Shown one piece after another: positions 1-5,915 of a stretch of DNA of 5,915 bases. Under the pieces are notes generated by a model that was not told the origin of the DNA, searched no databases, and saw only the letters and a program-made list of their open reading frames with translations. The translations under genes and the position numbers were made by a program. Position 1 is the first letter of the stretch, and each line of letters begins with the position of its first letter. Source of the DNA: Candidatus Zixiibacteriota bacterium (lineage in GTDB: Bacteria; Zixibacteria; MSB-5A5; CAIYYT01); NCBI GenBank assembly GCA_963205155.1, contig CAUJJY010000025.1:1-5915 (forward strand), written 5' to 3'.

Positions 1-624
1 GTGTTGGGAGGAGCGAACGTTGCCGAATAATGCGATCTCCTCGCCGCTGGAACTGACTTCCGCAGAATCGGATTCCGCGTTGAGACTTCCCTGCTTTATC
101 CTTACGTTGCTGATGGCAATCACCTGATCGCTCTGGGCGAAAAATTGAATCGTATCGGCATTGATAATCGTCGGAATGCGCTGAAGTTCATAATCCACGA
201 TCAATTCCGGAGCACCCGTCATGAACATGGCTTCGTCGCGTTCACGGAATATCCCCTGCGTGCCGGAAACCCGCACATGCCGGTTCTGGTCCTCGACCAC
301 AACTTGCCCCCACGCCTTTGTGATTTCCGTCTTTTGGTCGAAATGCACGCTGTCCGCCGCCAGTGTTTGCTGTGGTTGCCGGATACGAACATTTCCCAGC
401 AGTCGGACGAATTGTTGCGCTTCGTACAAGATCGCGTAATCAGAGGAAAGATCGCTCGAATCCTTGACGAAGCGGACATTGCCAATGAACTCAATTATAG
501 TACCGGTAGGAGTGAGCGAGGACTTCAGTTGGTCGGAACCTTCATAGCGGATGCGTCCGGCATCAGCGCCTGAAAAGCCACCCAGAAGCAGGAAAGCAGC
601 GAGAATGAGACAGGCTTGTTTCAC
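1..624 (-). CDS. LptA/OstA-like periplasmic lipopolysaccharide-transport protein, N-terminal part (C-terminus beyond window)
   Basis: The reading frame is open from a GTG at 624-622 to the left edge: 208 codons without a stop, so the 3' end is missing. The GTG start is chosen because it opens a textbook signal peptide: MKQ, a hydrophobic stretch at about residues 4-19, then a likely cut after ADA (residues 20-22). The mature part looks like the OstA/LptA beta-jellyroll: Gly-Asn-Val or Gly-x-Val turns recur at about 48, 77, 106, 172 and 201, mostly 29 residues apart, with alternating polar and hydrophobic strands such as LAADSVHFD (88-96) and NADTIQF (155-161). Family members bind LPS lipid A and bridge the periplasm between inner- and outer-membrane Lpt complexes. 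The gene lies 102 nt after the FAH gene and probably has its own promoter. Whether it is true LptA, a larger OstA-like protein or an LptC-LptA type cannot be told without the C-terminus. Confidence 0.84.
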   Translation of the reverse strand, partial: MKQACLILAAFLLLGGFSGADAGRIRYEGSDQLKSSLTPTGTIIEFIGNVRFVKDSSDLSSDYAILYEAQQFVRLLGNVRIRQPQQTLAADSVHFDQKTEITKAWGQVVVEDQNRHVRVSGTQGIFRERDEAMFMTGAPELIVDYELQRIPTIINADTIQFFAQSDQVIAISNVRIKQGSLNAESDSAEVSSSGEEIALFGNVRSSQH

Positions 625-668
625 AGGAATCAGTAAATAACTCTCTTGGCGAATTCGCAAGGCTTCAG

Positions 669-696
669 ATTCTATCGCTGGCTGCAGACGCCTCAA
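669..696 (-). promoter_or_regulatory. Candidate sigma70-type promoter for the LptA-like gene
   Basis: On the minus strand, TTGAGG (691-696, four of six matches to TTGACA) is followed after 16 nt by TAGAAT (669-674, five of six matches to TATAAT). Transcription would start near 662, giving a leader of about 38 nt before the GTG at 624. It is in the only gap longer than 25 nt in the window, which is where a promoter would be expected. This is a pattern match only. Confidence 0.38.
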
Positions 697-715
697 CCGT
701 TGAAATAGGCAACGG
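697..715 (-). other. Short hairpin just after the FAH stop codon (weak terminator or mRNA end structure)
   Basis: CCGTTG (710-715 on the minus strand) can pair with CAACGG (697-702) around a 7-nt loop, with one further possible G-U pair at the base. It begins 11 nt after the FAH stop codon (727-729). No run of U follows, so it is not a convincing Rho-independent terminator. It could be a 3'-end stabilising structure or chance. Confidence 0.3.
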
Positions 716-726
716 CGACGAAAGTG

Positions 727-1500
727 TTACGAATCGAGTTTTGCGTAGTTCCGCAATATCCCGATTCCCGCAACCTCAACCTCGACCGTATCGCGATCCG
801 ACATTGGCCCCACGCCCTCCGGCGTACCCGTGACAATCAAATCGCCCGGATTCAGCGTCATGACATGGTTCATAAACGAAATGAGTTGAGGGATCGCAAA
901 TATCATGTTCCTGCTATTGGAGGACTGCCGGGTTTCGCCGTTGAGCCGTGACTTCACATCAAGCGCAAGATAATCCAGATCAGTAACCAGATAGGGCCCG
1001 ACCGGACAAAACGTGTCAAATCCCTTTCCTCGTGTCCACTGCACGTCCTTCTTCTGCAGGTCGCGCGCAGTAACATCATTGACGCACGTGACGCCGAAAA
1101 TGTTCTCTCTAATCTTCTCCGGCGAAAGTTTGCGGCAAGTCTTCGCAATAACAACACCGATCTCGCCTTCATAGTCGACACGTTTGCTCGCCAGCGGCAT
1201 GCGGATAGTATCCTCCGGTCCGATCAAGGCCGTCAGCGGCTTCATGAACGTCACCGGCTCTTCCGGAATCGCATTTGCCGATTGGCTCTCTTTGACATGG
1301 TCTGCGTAATTCAGCCCCACACAGACAATCTTGGTTGGCGTCACCGGAGCCAGCAATCGCGCCCCCGCCAGCGGGACATTGCGCTTTGTCACCGCAAAGT
1401 TCGAAAACAAGTCGCCATCAATGACGGCAATATTCTCTCCTTCAACCAATCCCCACGTCGGCTTGCCGTCAACGGCGATCCGGCAGTATTTCTTACTCAT
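727..1500 (-). CDS. Fumarylacetoacetate hydrolase (FAH) family protein, FAHD1/acylpyruvase-like
   Basis: This is a 257-residue cytosolic enzyme of the FAH superfamily, which cleaves or decarboxylates 2-oxo acids (acylpyruvates, oxaloacetate, fumarylacetoacetate) or isomerises homoprotocatechuate products using Mg2+ or Mn2+. An N-terminal lead domain covers about 1-55 (the short domain often seen in this group), and the catalytic domain about 57-255. The metal-binding residues are E111 and E113 in YEGEIGVVI and D142 in VNDVTARDLQ. H68 and E71 in NYADHVKE match the catalytic His-Glu dyad known in FAHD1. RGKGFDT (157-163) and VTGTPEGVG (223-231) are the expected substrate-loop and C-terminal motifs. 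The length is normal for bacterial members. The ATG overlaps the stop of the upstream deacetylase gene by 8 nt and has a good ribosome-binding site, so translation is probably coupled. All catalytic residues are present, so it should be active. The substrate cannot be read from sequence alone, and annotation as a hydroxyhepta-dienedioate isomerase would be unsafe without other catabolic genes nearby. Confidence 0.93.
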   Translation of the reverse strand: MSKKYCRIAVDGKPTWGLVEGENIAVIDGDLFSNFAVTKRNVPLAGARLLAPVTPTKIVCVGLNYADHVKESQSANAIPEEPVTFMKPLTALIGPEDTIRMPLASKRVDYEGEIGVVIAKTCRKLSPEKIRENIFGVTCVNDVTARDLQKKDVQWTRGKGFDTFCPVGPYLVTDLDYLALDVKSRLNGETRQSSNSRNMIFAIPQLISFMNHVMTLNPGDLIVTGTPEGVGPMSDRDTVEVEVAGIGILRNYAKLDS

Positions 1501-2431
1501 CCAGTAGTCCTTTCAAATGCTCGCACACCGAACGTGCCAGCGCGTCAAGATCATATCCACCTTCAAGAAACGAGACAATTTTTCCTGCGCAATGCTTATT
1601 CGCTATCTTACAAATCATTCGTGTGATCTCAAAGTAATCCTCATCTTCAAATTGCAGCGATGCCAGCGGATCGTCGCGATGGGCATCAAACCCGGCCGAC
1701 ACCAAAATCAGCTCCGGTCTGAAGCTGTCCATTGCCTTCTCAAACACCGGCTGCAGCCGCGCTAATGCCGCCTTTCCGTTGGTACCCGCCTCGAGTGGAA
1801 TGTTGAGAGTATATCCCTCGCCATCATCCTTTCCGCGTTCGTGCGCTCCCCCTGACCCGGGATAGAATGGCCATTGGTGCATACTTGTGAAATGAACGGT
1901 CGCGTCGTCATAGAACGAATCCTGCGTCCCATTTCCGTGATGCACATCAAAGTCGACAATTGCCACTCGCTTCAGGCCACAGTGTGCACGGGCGTACCGT
2001 GCCGCGCCCGCAATGTTGTTGAATAAGCAGAATCCCATCGAACGATCCCGCAGTGCATGATGTCCAGGCGGACGCACTGCACAAAATGCGCGGTCAAATT
2101 CGCCCTTGGTCACCAACTCTACCGCCTGAAGTCCAGCGCCATACGCCAACATCGCCGCCCTCGCCGATTCGCGATTGATATAAGTATCTGCATCCAAAAG
2201 GCGCAGCCCATCCGGCTTCAACCGCATGATCGACTTTACATAGTCGTGATCGTGATTAAGTTCGATTTCTTCAATCGTGGCCGCGCGCGGCTCAAGTTCG
2301 GTGACTTTCTTGATCAGCCCAGAAGAATAAATCAGCTTATCCAGGACCGACAATCGCCCCGCATTCTCCGGGTGACCATCGCAGGTGTGCAATAAACAAT
2401 CTGCGTGGGTGATGTATGCGACGCGCTTCAT
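1493..2431 (-). CDS. Histone deacetylase family zinc amidohydrolase (bacterial class II / AcuC-AphA-like)
   Basis: The 312-residue protein from the ATG at 2431 spans the whole arginase-deacetylase fold. Visible active-site residues are the His pair H124-H125 in RPPGHHA (120-126), GFCLFNN (133-139), IVDFDVHHGNGT (158-169) with zinc ligands D162 and H164, the third zinc ligand D249 in SAGFDAH (245-251), and the transition-state tyrosine Y293 in LEGGYD (289-294). All catalytic positions are intact. Bacterial relatives remove acetyl groups from small molecules such as acetylpolyamines, or from protein lysines such as acetyl-CoA synthetase. The frame stays open 49 codons further upstream, but that part overlaps the end of the MATE gene out of frame and looks nothing like the family. 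MKRVAYITH, 20 nt after the MATE stop, fits the family N-terminus. The ribosome-binding site here is weak (GATGGTG). The gene overlaps the FAH gene by 8 nt. The substrate is not known. Confidence 0.93.
   Translation of the reverse strand: MKRVAYITHADCLLHTCDGHPENAGRLSVLDKLIYSSGLIKKVTELEPRAATIEEIELNHDHDYVKSIMRLKPDGLRLLDADTYINRESARAAMLAYGAGLQAVELVTKGEFDRAFCAVRPPGHHALRDRSMGFCLFNNIAGAARYARAHCGLKRVAIVDFDVHHGNGTQDSFYDDATVHFTSMHQWPFYPGSGGAHERGKDDGEGYTLNIPLEAGTNGKAALARLQPVFEKAMDSFRPELILVSAGFDAHRDDPLASLQFEDEDYFEITRMICKIANKHCAGKIVSFLEGGYDLDALARSVCEHLKGLLDE
1508..1513 (-). promoter_or_regulatory. Shine-Dalgarno site of the FAH gene inside the deacetylase gene
   Basis: AAAGGA on the minus strand lies 7 nt before the ATG at 1500, within the last codons of the deacetylase gene. 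It supports this ATG as the start and explains how the overlapping frames (ATGAGTAA, with the deacetylase TAA inside) can be translated in series. Confidence 0.7.
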
Positions 2432-2451
2432 AATTACACCATCAACAGAAC

Positions 2452-3840
2452 TCAGCCTTGCTGAATAACTTCCGGTTTGGCGGCGACGTGGAGTTGCTTT
2501 GTCTTCCATTTCCCGCGGCTGAACCAGATCAGCAATGCTATACCCTTCACTATCGTCGTCAGCGTAATCGACCACCACACCCCATTAACGCCGACACCAA
2601 GGTCATGACAAATATACAGCGCCAACGGGAAACGGGCAATCGAGCCGACCAGCGATACTGTCATCGCCGGTACGGTATTCCCCGCGCCGGTGAACGCCCC
2701 TTCCATCACGATTTCAATCGCCATAAAGGTCTGTGATAATGCCAAAATCATCAGATAATCGGACGCAATGACAATAACCTTCGGATCGTTAATGAATCCG
2801 GATGCGATCACGTGCGGAATTGTCAAAAACGCCAGCGATATTATCCCTGTCGAAATTCCCGTAAACAGCAGTGCATACCAAACCGACTTGGCTGCGCGAT
2901 CCGGCTTTCCGGCTCCCAGATTTTGTCCCACCAAGGTCGACACGGCAAGCGAAAACCCGAAGCACGTAAGATATGAAATCGATTCACAGCGGTTTCCGAT
3001 GCCGAGTGCCGCGATCGCCTCCGTGCCGAAGCTGGCTGTGATGCGATTCATGAACAGGTAAACAACCGAGAACGTCACACCCGCCGCTGCCAATGGCGAT
3101 CCGATCTTGATCAATTCGCCGATCATCTTGCCATCCGGTCTGAACGCGCGTGTAAAATTGAATTTGAACGTCAGCCGACCATGCCGAATCAGGACGATGT
3201 ACAGCGTAAGCCCAACGACATAGGAAATCACTGTCGCTACCGCCGCTCCGGCAACTCCCATCTCCGGGAATGGACCGATGCCGAAAATAAACAGCGGATC
3301 TAAAATGATATTCAAGAACGTGCCCACCGTCGAAATCATCAAAGGCGTCTTGGTGTCGCCGGTAGCGCGGAATATCGAAGCGAATAATTCAGGAAGCATC
3401 ATCAGCACCGACGCGCCAAAAAGTATCTGAAGATAGGTTGTCCCCAGTTTTGTGACTACATCATCGGTGTGCATGATGCTGAACATGTCGCTCGCAAAAA
3501 TACAGCCGAGGATCGAAATCGGAATCGCTGCTGCAACACCTGTGATGATCGCCTGCCGCGCCGCATGCGAAACCGTATCGAATTGCCGGGCGCCATAAAA
3601 TCGCGACACAACCGCAACTGCCCCCGTCCACACGATGTCGTACAGGCTGAACAAAATCCAGATCACGAACATCGAGCTGATCACGGCAGCCATCTCGTTG
3701 GAGCCGAGGCGCCCGACCCAAACGGCATTGACAATTGTCAGCGCTGTCCGGAAAAACATCGCGCTCACCGCCGGCCACGCAAGCCGAATCACCTGACGCG
3801 GGATTGAACCCTCGGTGATATTAATGATCTTGTCTGTCAT
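2452..3840 (-). CDS. MATE family efflux transporter (multidrug/organic cation antiporter)
   Basis: The 462-residue inner-membrane protein has about twelve hydrophobic segments in two six-helix halves (roughly 20-220 and 245-440), joined by a polar loop near 221-243. It is normal length for the bacterial NorM/DinF/VmrA group. Family marks are TEGSIPRQ at the N-terminus (9-16), FRATGDTKTP (157-166) and its second-half counterpart FTGAGNTVPA (383-392), NIILDPLFIFG (177-187) and VGQNLGAGKPDRA (304-316). MATE carriers expel cationic or amphipathic compounds in exchange for H+ or Na+. The usual membrane aspartate of helix 1 (the D in the common VDT.FVG pattern) appears as N38 here, while D181 in helix 5 is kept. 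The start fits the family N-terminus, though no clear Shine-Dalgarno site precedes it. It lies 25 nt after the EPT-fold gene and 20 nt before the deacetylase gene. The cargo is not predictable. Confidence 0.95.
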   Translation of the reverse strand: MTDKIINITEGSIPRQVIRLAWPAVSAMFFRTALTIVNAVWVGRLGSNEMAAVISSMFVIWILFSLYDIVWTGAVAVVSRFYGARQFDTVSHAARQAIITGVAAAIPISILGCIFASDMFSIMHTDDVVTKLGTTYLQILFGASVLMMLPELFASIFRATGDTKTPLMISTVGTFLNIILDPLFIFGIGPFPEMGVAGAAVATVISYVVGLTLYIVLIRHGRLTFKFNFTRAFRPDGKMIGELIKIGSPLAAAGVTFSVVYLFMNRITASFGTEAIAALGIGNRCESISYLTCFGFSLAVSTLVGQNLGAGKPDRAAKSVWYALLFTGISTGIISLAFLTIPHVIASGFINDPKVIVIASDYLMILALSQTFMAIEIVMEGAFTGAGNTVPAMTVSLVGSIARFPLALYICHDLGVGVNGVWWSITLTTIVKGIALLIWFSRGKWKTKQLHVAAKPEVIQQG

Positions 3841-3865
3841 GGAATCTGTAGGGCGCTGTGTACCC

Positions 3866-5188
3866 TCAAGTCTTGGTAGTGACCAATTCGACTACGCGAT
3901 CGAAGTTTGCACCCCAACGCGCGTGTGCGGAAGATAAATCGTCAACTTCCAGTCTTGCCACAGTTCCCAGCGTGGCGGCCGCTGCCATTAGCGAGCAGAC
4001 CGGATCGTCATTCGTTACAATCGCCTCCGGCGATAACTGCTCACGGCCTTCAAGGACCACGCCGTCGCCGATTTCCGCAACCTTGACGCCGAGACTGCGA
4101 ATCAAATTGCAGATGCTCTTGCGGCGCGCTTCTTCGCGGTCGGTATTGAAGGGCGACGAACGAATGACCGCTGTCCCGCCGGTACGCGAATTAGCAAGAG
4201 CAATCGCACCCACGGCATCCGGGTAATCGTGCAGTTGATCATAATTCACCGAACGTGATTTCACGCTTGAATGTGCAATGACCAAATTCGCGACCTTCCC
4301 ATCCTTCACCATACTCACCTCGACACCCATCCGGCGCAACTGCGCGAGCGGCGTGAAGGTGATGTCATCTGCATGAACATTTTTCAAAACCAGCTTACCC
4401 TTGCCGTGGCTAATGACCGCCGCCGCCAGATATGCCGCGAATTCGGAATCGGGCCGCAGGTTGATCGTCGCATTCTCATTCTTGATTCCGCCGGAAACAG
4501 TGACACGCGACTTAAATTCAGCGACCTTCGGCGTCTTCTTGGCCAGACGGCGCTCCAATTCATCAGTCGGATCAACCTTGATCAAGTTCTCGCGTTGGAA
4601 CCCGGCGATGAAGTGCTCGAAAAGATAATCGAAACGGCTGGCCTCGAACAGGTCGAGCAACTCCGATTCGCCTCCTTGGGCTGCCATAGCGATCAACAAT
4701 TGCGGGACAATCTTGGCATTCTCGCGCTTGAGATGATACTTGATTTCCTTGTTAATTGCGGTCTGCACCACCAGATGTGGCCGCGCACCATTCAAGAACT
4801 CAATTTCTGCGCCCATTCTTCGCAATGCCAGCACAATCATCTGCACGGTATTATCCAGCTCATCTACGATCGAAACGCGACTCCCTTGCCGCGTCGCCGC
4901 CAACACCAGCAGATACTTGAACATATCATAGTCGGTGATCGGTTCGAGATAATCGAACGGCTGCCCCGGATTCGGTTGCACGATTACCGAATAATCGGTC
5001 CAATTAAGGGCTATCCCCGCAGTCGCCAGTACCGGTTCAAACTGTGTCAGCAGATCCGTGCGCTCGATATTGTTCAGCGCTGTCTGCACAGACTTCAGCG
5101 ATGCCAACGCAATCGCCGTCAATGAAGTCGTATAATCAGTCGTCGTATCGATAACCAGCTCGTATTCTTTCGGTCTCGTCAGCAGCAT
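3866..5188 (-). CDS. Divergent EPSP synthase/MurA-fold (EPT family) protein, probably not a functional AroA
   Basis: The 440-residue product is about the size of AroA or MurA. Repeated EPT-fold units are seen: LRRMGAEIEF (122-131), PDSEFAAYLAAAV (246-258), LRRMGVEVSM (284-293), then YPDAVGAIALA (322-332), TDREEARRKS (349-358) and LIRSLGVKV (362-370), in the AroA order. By eye, D324 matches E. coli AroA D313, and R351, E352 and R355 match K340, E341 and R344. However, the N-terminal Lys-Ser motif is DTTTDYTTS (14-22), the LGNAGTA loop is PITDYDMF (83-90), the DHR motif is NDDPV (393-397) and the late PEP lysine is missing. The phosphoenolpyruvate site therefore looks dismantled. The start at 5188 is preferred over an in-frame ATG 69 nt upstream: it follows the argS stop by one nt and has a GGAG site, while the longer N-terminus lies inside argS. 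The function is unknown; shikimate or peptidoglycan roles are only suggested by fold. Confidence 0.85.
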   Translation of the reverse strand: MLLTRPKEYELVIDTTTDYTTSLTAIALASLKSVQTALNNIERTDLLTQFEPVLATAGIALNWTDYSVIVQPNPGQPFDYLEPITDYDMFKYLLVLAATRQGSRVSIVDELDNTVQMIVLALRRMGAEIEFLNGARPHLVVQTAINKEIKYHLKRENAKIVPQLLIAMAAQGGESELLDLFEASRFDYLFEHFIAGFQRENLIKVDPTDELERRLAKKTPKVAEFKSRVTVSGGIKNENATINLRPDSEFAAYLAAAVISHGKGKLVLKNVHADDITFTPLAQLRRMGVEVSMVKDGKVANLVIAHSSVKSRSVNYDQLHDYPDAVGAIALANSRTGGTAVIRSSPFNTDREEARRKSICNLIRSLGVKVAEIGDGVVLEGREQLSPEAIVTNDDPVCSLMAAAATLGTVARLEVDDLSSAHARWGANFDRVVELVTTKT

Positions 5189-5189
5189 C

Positions 5190-5915
5190 TTACATCTTCT
5201 CCAAAGGTTCGATTCCCAGTACGCGAAGTCCGTCAGCCAATACGATGCGCACCGCAAATGCCATTTGCATCCGCGCCTGCGTCAGCTTGGCATCCTCGGT
5301 GATAATCCGTATCCTCTGCCAGTAGCTGTTGAATGCACCGGCAAGATTCAGCAGATAATCCGCCAGACCCGAAGTTTCAAATGACTCCGCCGCCTGGCGC
5401 AGCCTCTCCGGATAAACCTCAAACCACTTGATGACGTTCTTTTCCTCTTCATCCAATAGCGACAAATCGGCATCCGCTTCCGGCAGAGTTTTCCCATACT
5501 TCTGTATTAACGATGTCAACCGCGCGTGCGTGTATTGCAGATACGGCCCCGTCTCGCCCTTAAACGACAACGCTTCTTCCCAGACAAAATTGACATCTTT
5601 GTTGCGACGAACGCGCAGTTGCGTAAAAATCAGCGCTGCCACTGCTACCCGCTCCGCTGTCCAGTCAACTTCTGTAACATTCGGGTTCTCGGCACTAATG
5701 ATATCTCTCGACAAAGCCGTGGCTTGCGTTATGACATCCTCAAGAAACACTAGCGTCCCGCTGCGCGTCGACATCGCCTGATCTCCGAATTTCACCCAGC
5801 CGAATTCGACATGAACCGCGTTCTTGACCCAGTCATTTCCCATCAACTCCGCGACTTTGAGGAACTGCTGAAAATGCAGTTTCTGCGACGAACCGACGAC
5901 ATAGAGAATCTTGTC
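5190..5915 (-). CDS. argS: Arginyl-tRNA synthetase, C-terminal 241 residues (N-terminus beyond window)
   Basis: The frame enters from the right edge and is open for 241 residues, so the upstream HIGH-motif half is missing. ArgS is a class Ia synthetase that charges tRNA-Arg in the cytosol. Fragment residues 4-30 carry YVVGSSQKLHFQQ and VAELMG..W, the end of the catalytic domain. QAMSTRSGT (46-54) is the signature loop in KMSKS position. FKGETGPYLQYTHAR (118-132) is the highly characteristic ArgS motif that opens the anticodon-binding DALR domain (about 125-241), which ends in RVLGIEPLEKM as ArgS proteins do, with the C-terminal Met. The signature loop is of the MSTR.GT type resembling fungal enzymes, not the FKTR type of E. 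coli. An ATG 69 nt inside the window edge is not the start, because family residues continue upstream of it. It overlaps no other gene and is followed by the EPT-fold gene after 1 nt. Confidence 0.97.
   Translation of the reverse strand, partial: DKILYVVGSSQKLHFQQFLKVAELMGNDWVKNAVHVEFGWVKFGDQAMSTRSGTLVFLEDVITQATALSRDIISAENPNVTEVDWTAERVAVAALIFTQLRVRRNKDVNFVWEEALSFKGETGPYLQYTHARLTSLIQKYGKTLPEADADLSLLDEEEKNVIKWFEVYPERLRQAAESFETSGLADYLLNLAGAFNSYWQRIRIITEDAKLTQARMQMAFAVRIVLADGLRVLGIEPLEKM
5196..5202 (-). promoter_or_regulatory. Shine-Dalgarno site of the EPT-fold gene, inside the end of argS
   Basis: GGAGAAG on the minus strand overlaps the final argS codons. GGAG ends 10 nt before the ATG at 5188, slightly long but usable. 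Together with the 1-nt gap between the argS TAA (5190-5192) and this ATG, it fixes the start and suggests translational coupling. Confidence 0.55.

Noticed and set aside
145..573. A 142-codon plus-strand open frame opposite the LptA-like gene
   Set aside because: It is again codon-aligned with the opposite gene. The minus-strand frame has a signal peptide and OstA-like repeats, while the plus-strand product resembles nothing.
2432..2578. N-terminal 49-codon extension of the deacetylase frame
   Set aside because: It overlaps the 3' end of the MATE gene in another frame, has no family similarity, and a better start (MKRVAYITH) exists at 2431.
3841..3865. AGGG/CCCT inverted repeat between the EPT-fold and MATE genes
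   Set aside because: Four base pairs with a 9-nt loop and no U-run. It is too weak to call a terminator, and the gap is too short to suggest a break in the operon.
4271..5125. A 284-codon open frame on the plus strand opposite the EPT-fold gene
   Set aside because: It is exactly codon-aligned with the minus-strand gene, so its openness only reflects scarcity of TTA, CTA and TCA codons in the real gene. It shows no recognisable domain and no ribosome-binding site.
5189..5257. N-terminal 23-codon extension of the EPT-fold frame
   Set aside because: It lies wholly inside the conserved ArgS C-terminus in another frame. The start at 5188 has a GGAG site and the usual 1-nt junction.
5844..5846. 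TTG/ATG codons near 5846 as an internal start of argS
   Set aside because: The frame stays open to the window edge and the upstream residues (YVVGSSQKLHFQQ) are typical ArgS, so the gene is simply cut by the window.

Overview
All six genes lie on the minus strand, so the window reads right to left. In transcription order they are: the C-terminal half of an arginyl-tRNA synthetase (argS, cut at the right edge), a divergent EPSP-synthase/MurA-fold protein, a MATE-family multidrug/organic-cation exporter, a zinc-dependent histone-deacetylase-family amidohydrolase, a fumarylacetoacetate-hydrolase (FAH) family enzyme, and the N-terminal 208 residues of an LptA/OstA-like periplasmic protein (cut at the left edge). 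No RNA genes, mobile elements, CRISPR arrays or long repeats were seen.

The first five genes are packed like an operon: 1 nt between argS and the EPT-fold gene, 25 nt to the MATE gene, 20 nt to the deacetylase, and an 8-nt overlap into the FAH gene. The only sizeable gap is 102 nt (625-726). It holds a weak hairpin, a plausible sigma70-type promoter and a perfect 10-bp palindrome ahead of the LptA-like gene, which starts at GTG with a clear signal peptide. No internal promoter is evident in the five-gene block.

The LptA/OstA-like protein points to a diderm (Gram-negative) bacterium making LPS or a similar outer-membrane lipid. Base composition looks moderate, near half G+C. The ArgS carries an MSTR-type signature loop that resembles the fungal enzymes rather than the E. 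coli enzyme. This mix would suit an uncultivated lineage of the FCB/Zixibacteria kind, but that placement is a guess and cannot be proved from this window.

The most unusual gene is the EPT-fold protein. It keeps the fold signatures and some C-terminal acid/base positions of EPSP synthase, but by hand alignment it has lost the phosphoenolpyruvate-gripping residues and the N-terminal Lys-Ser motif. It is therefore probably not a shikimate-pathway enzyme. The downstream trio (exporter, small-molecule-type deacetylase, FAH-type C-C hydrolase/decarboxylase) could serve detoxification or turnover of acetylated compounds or acylpyruvates. That link rests only on gene order.
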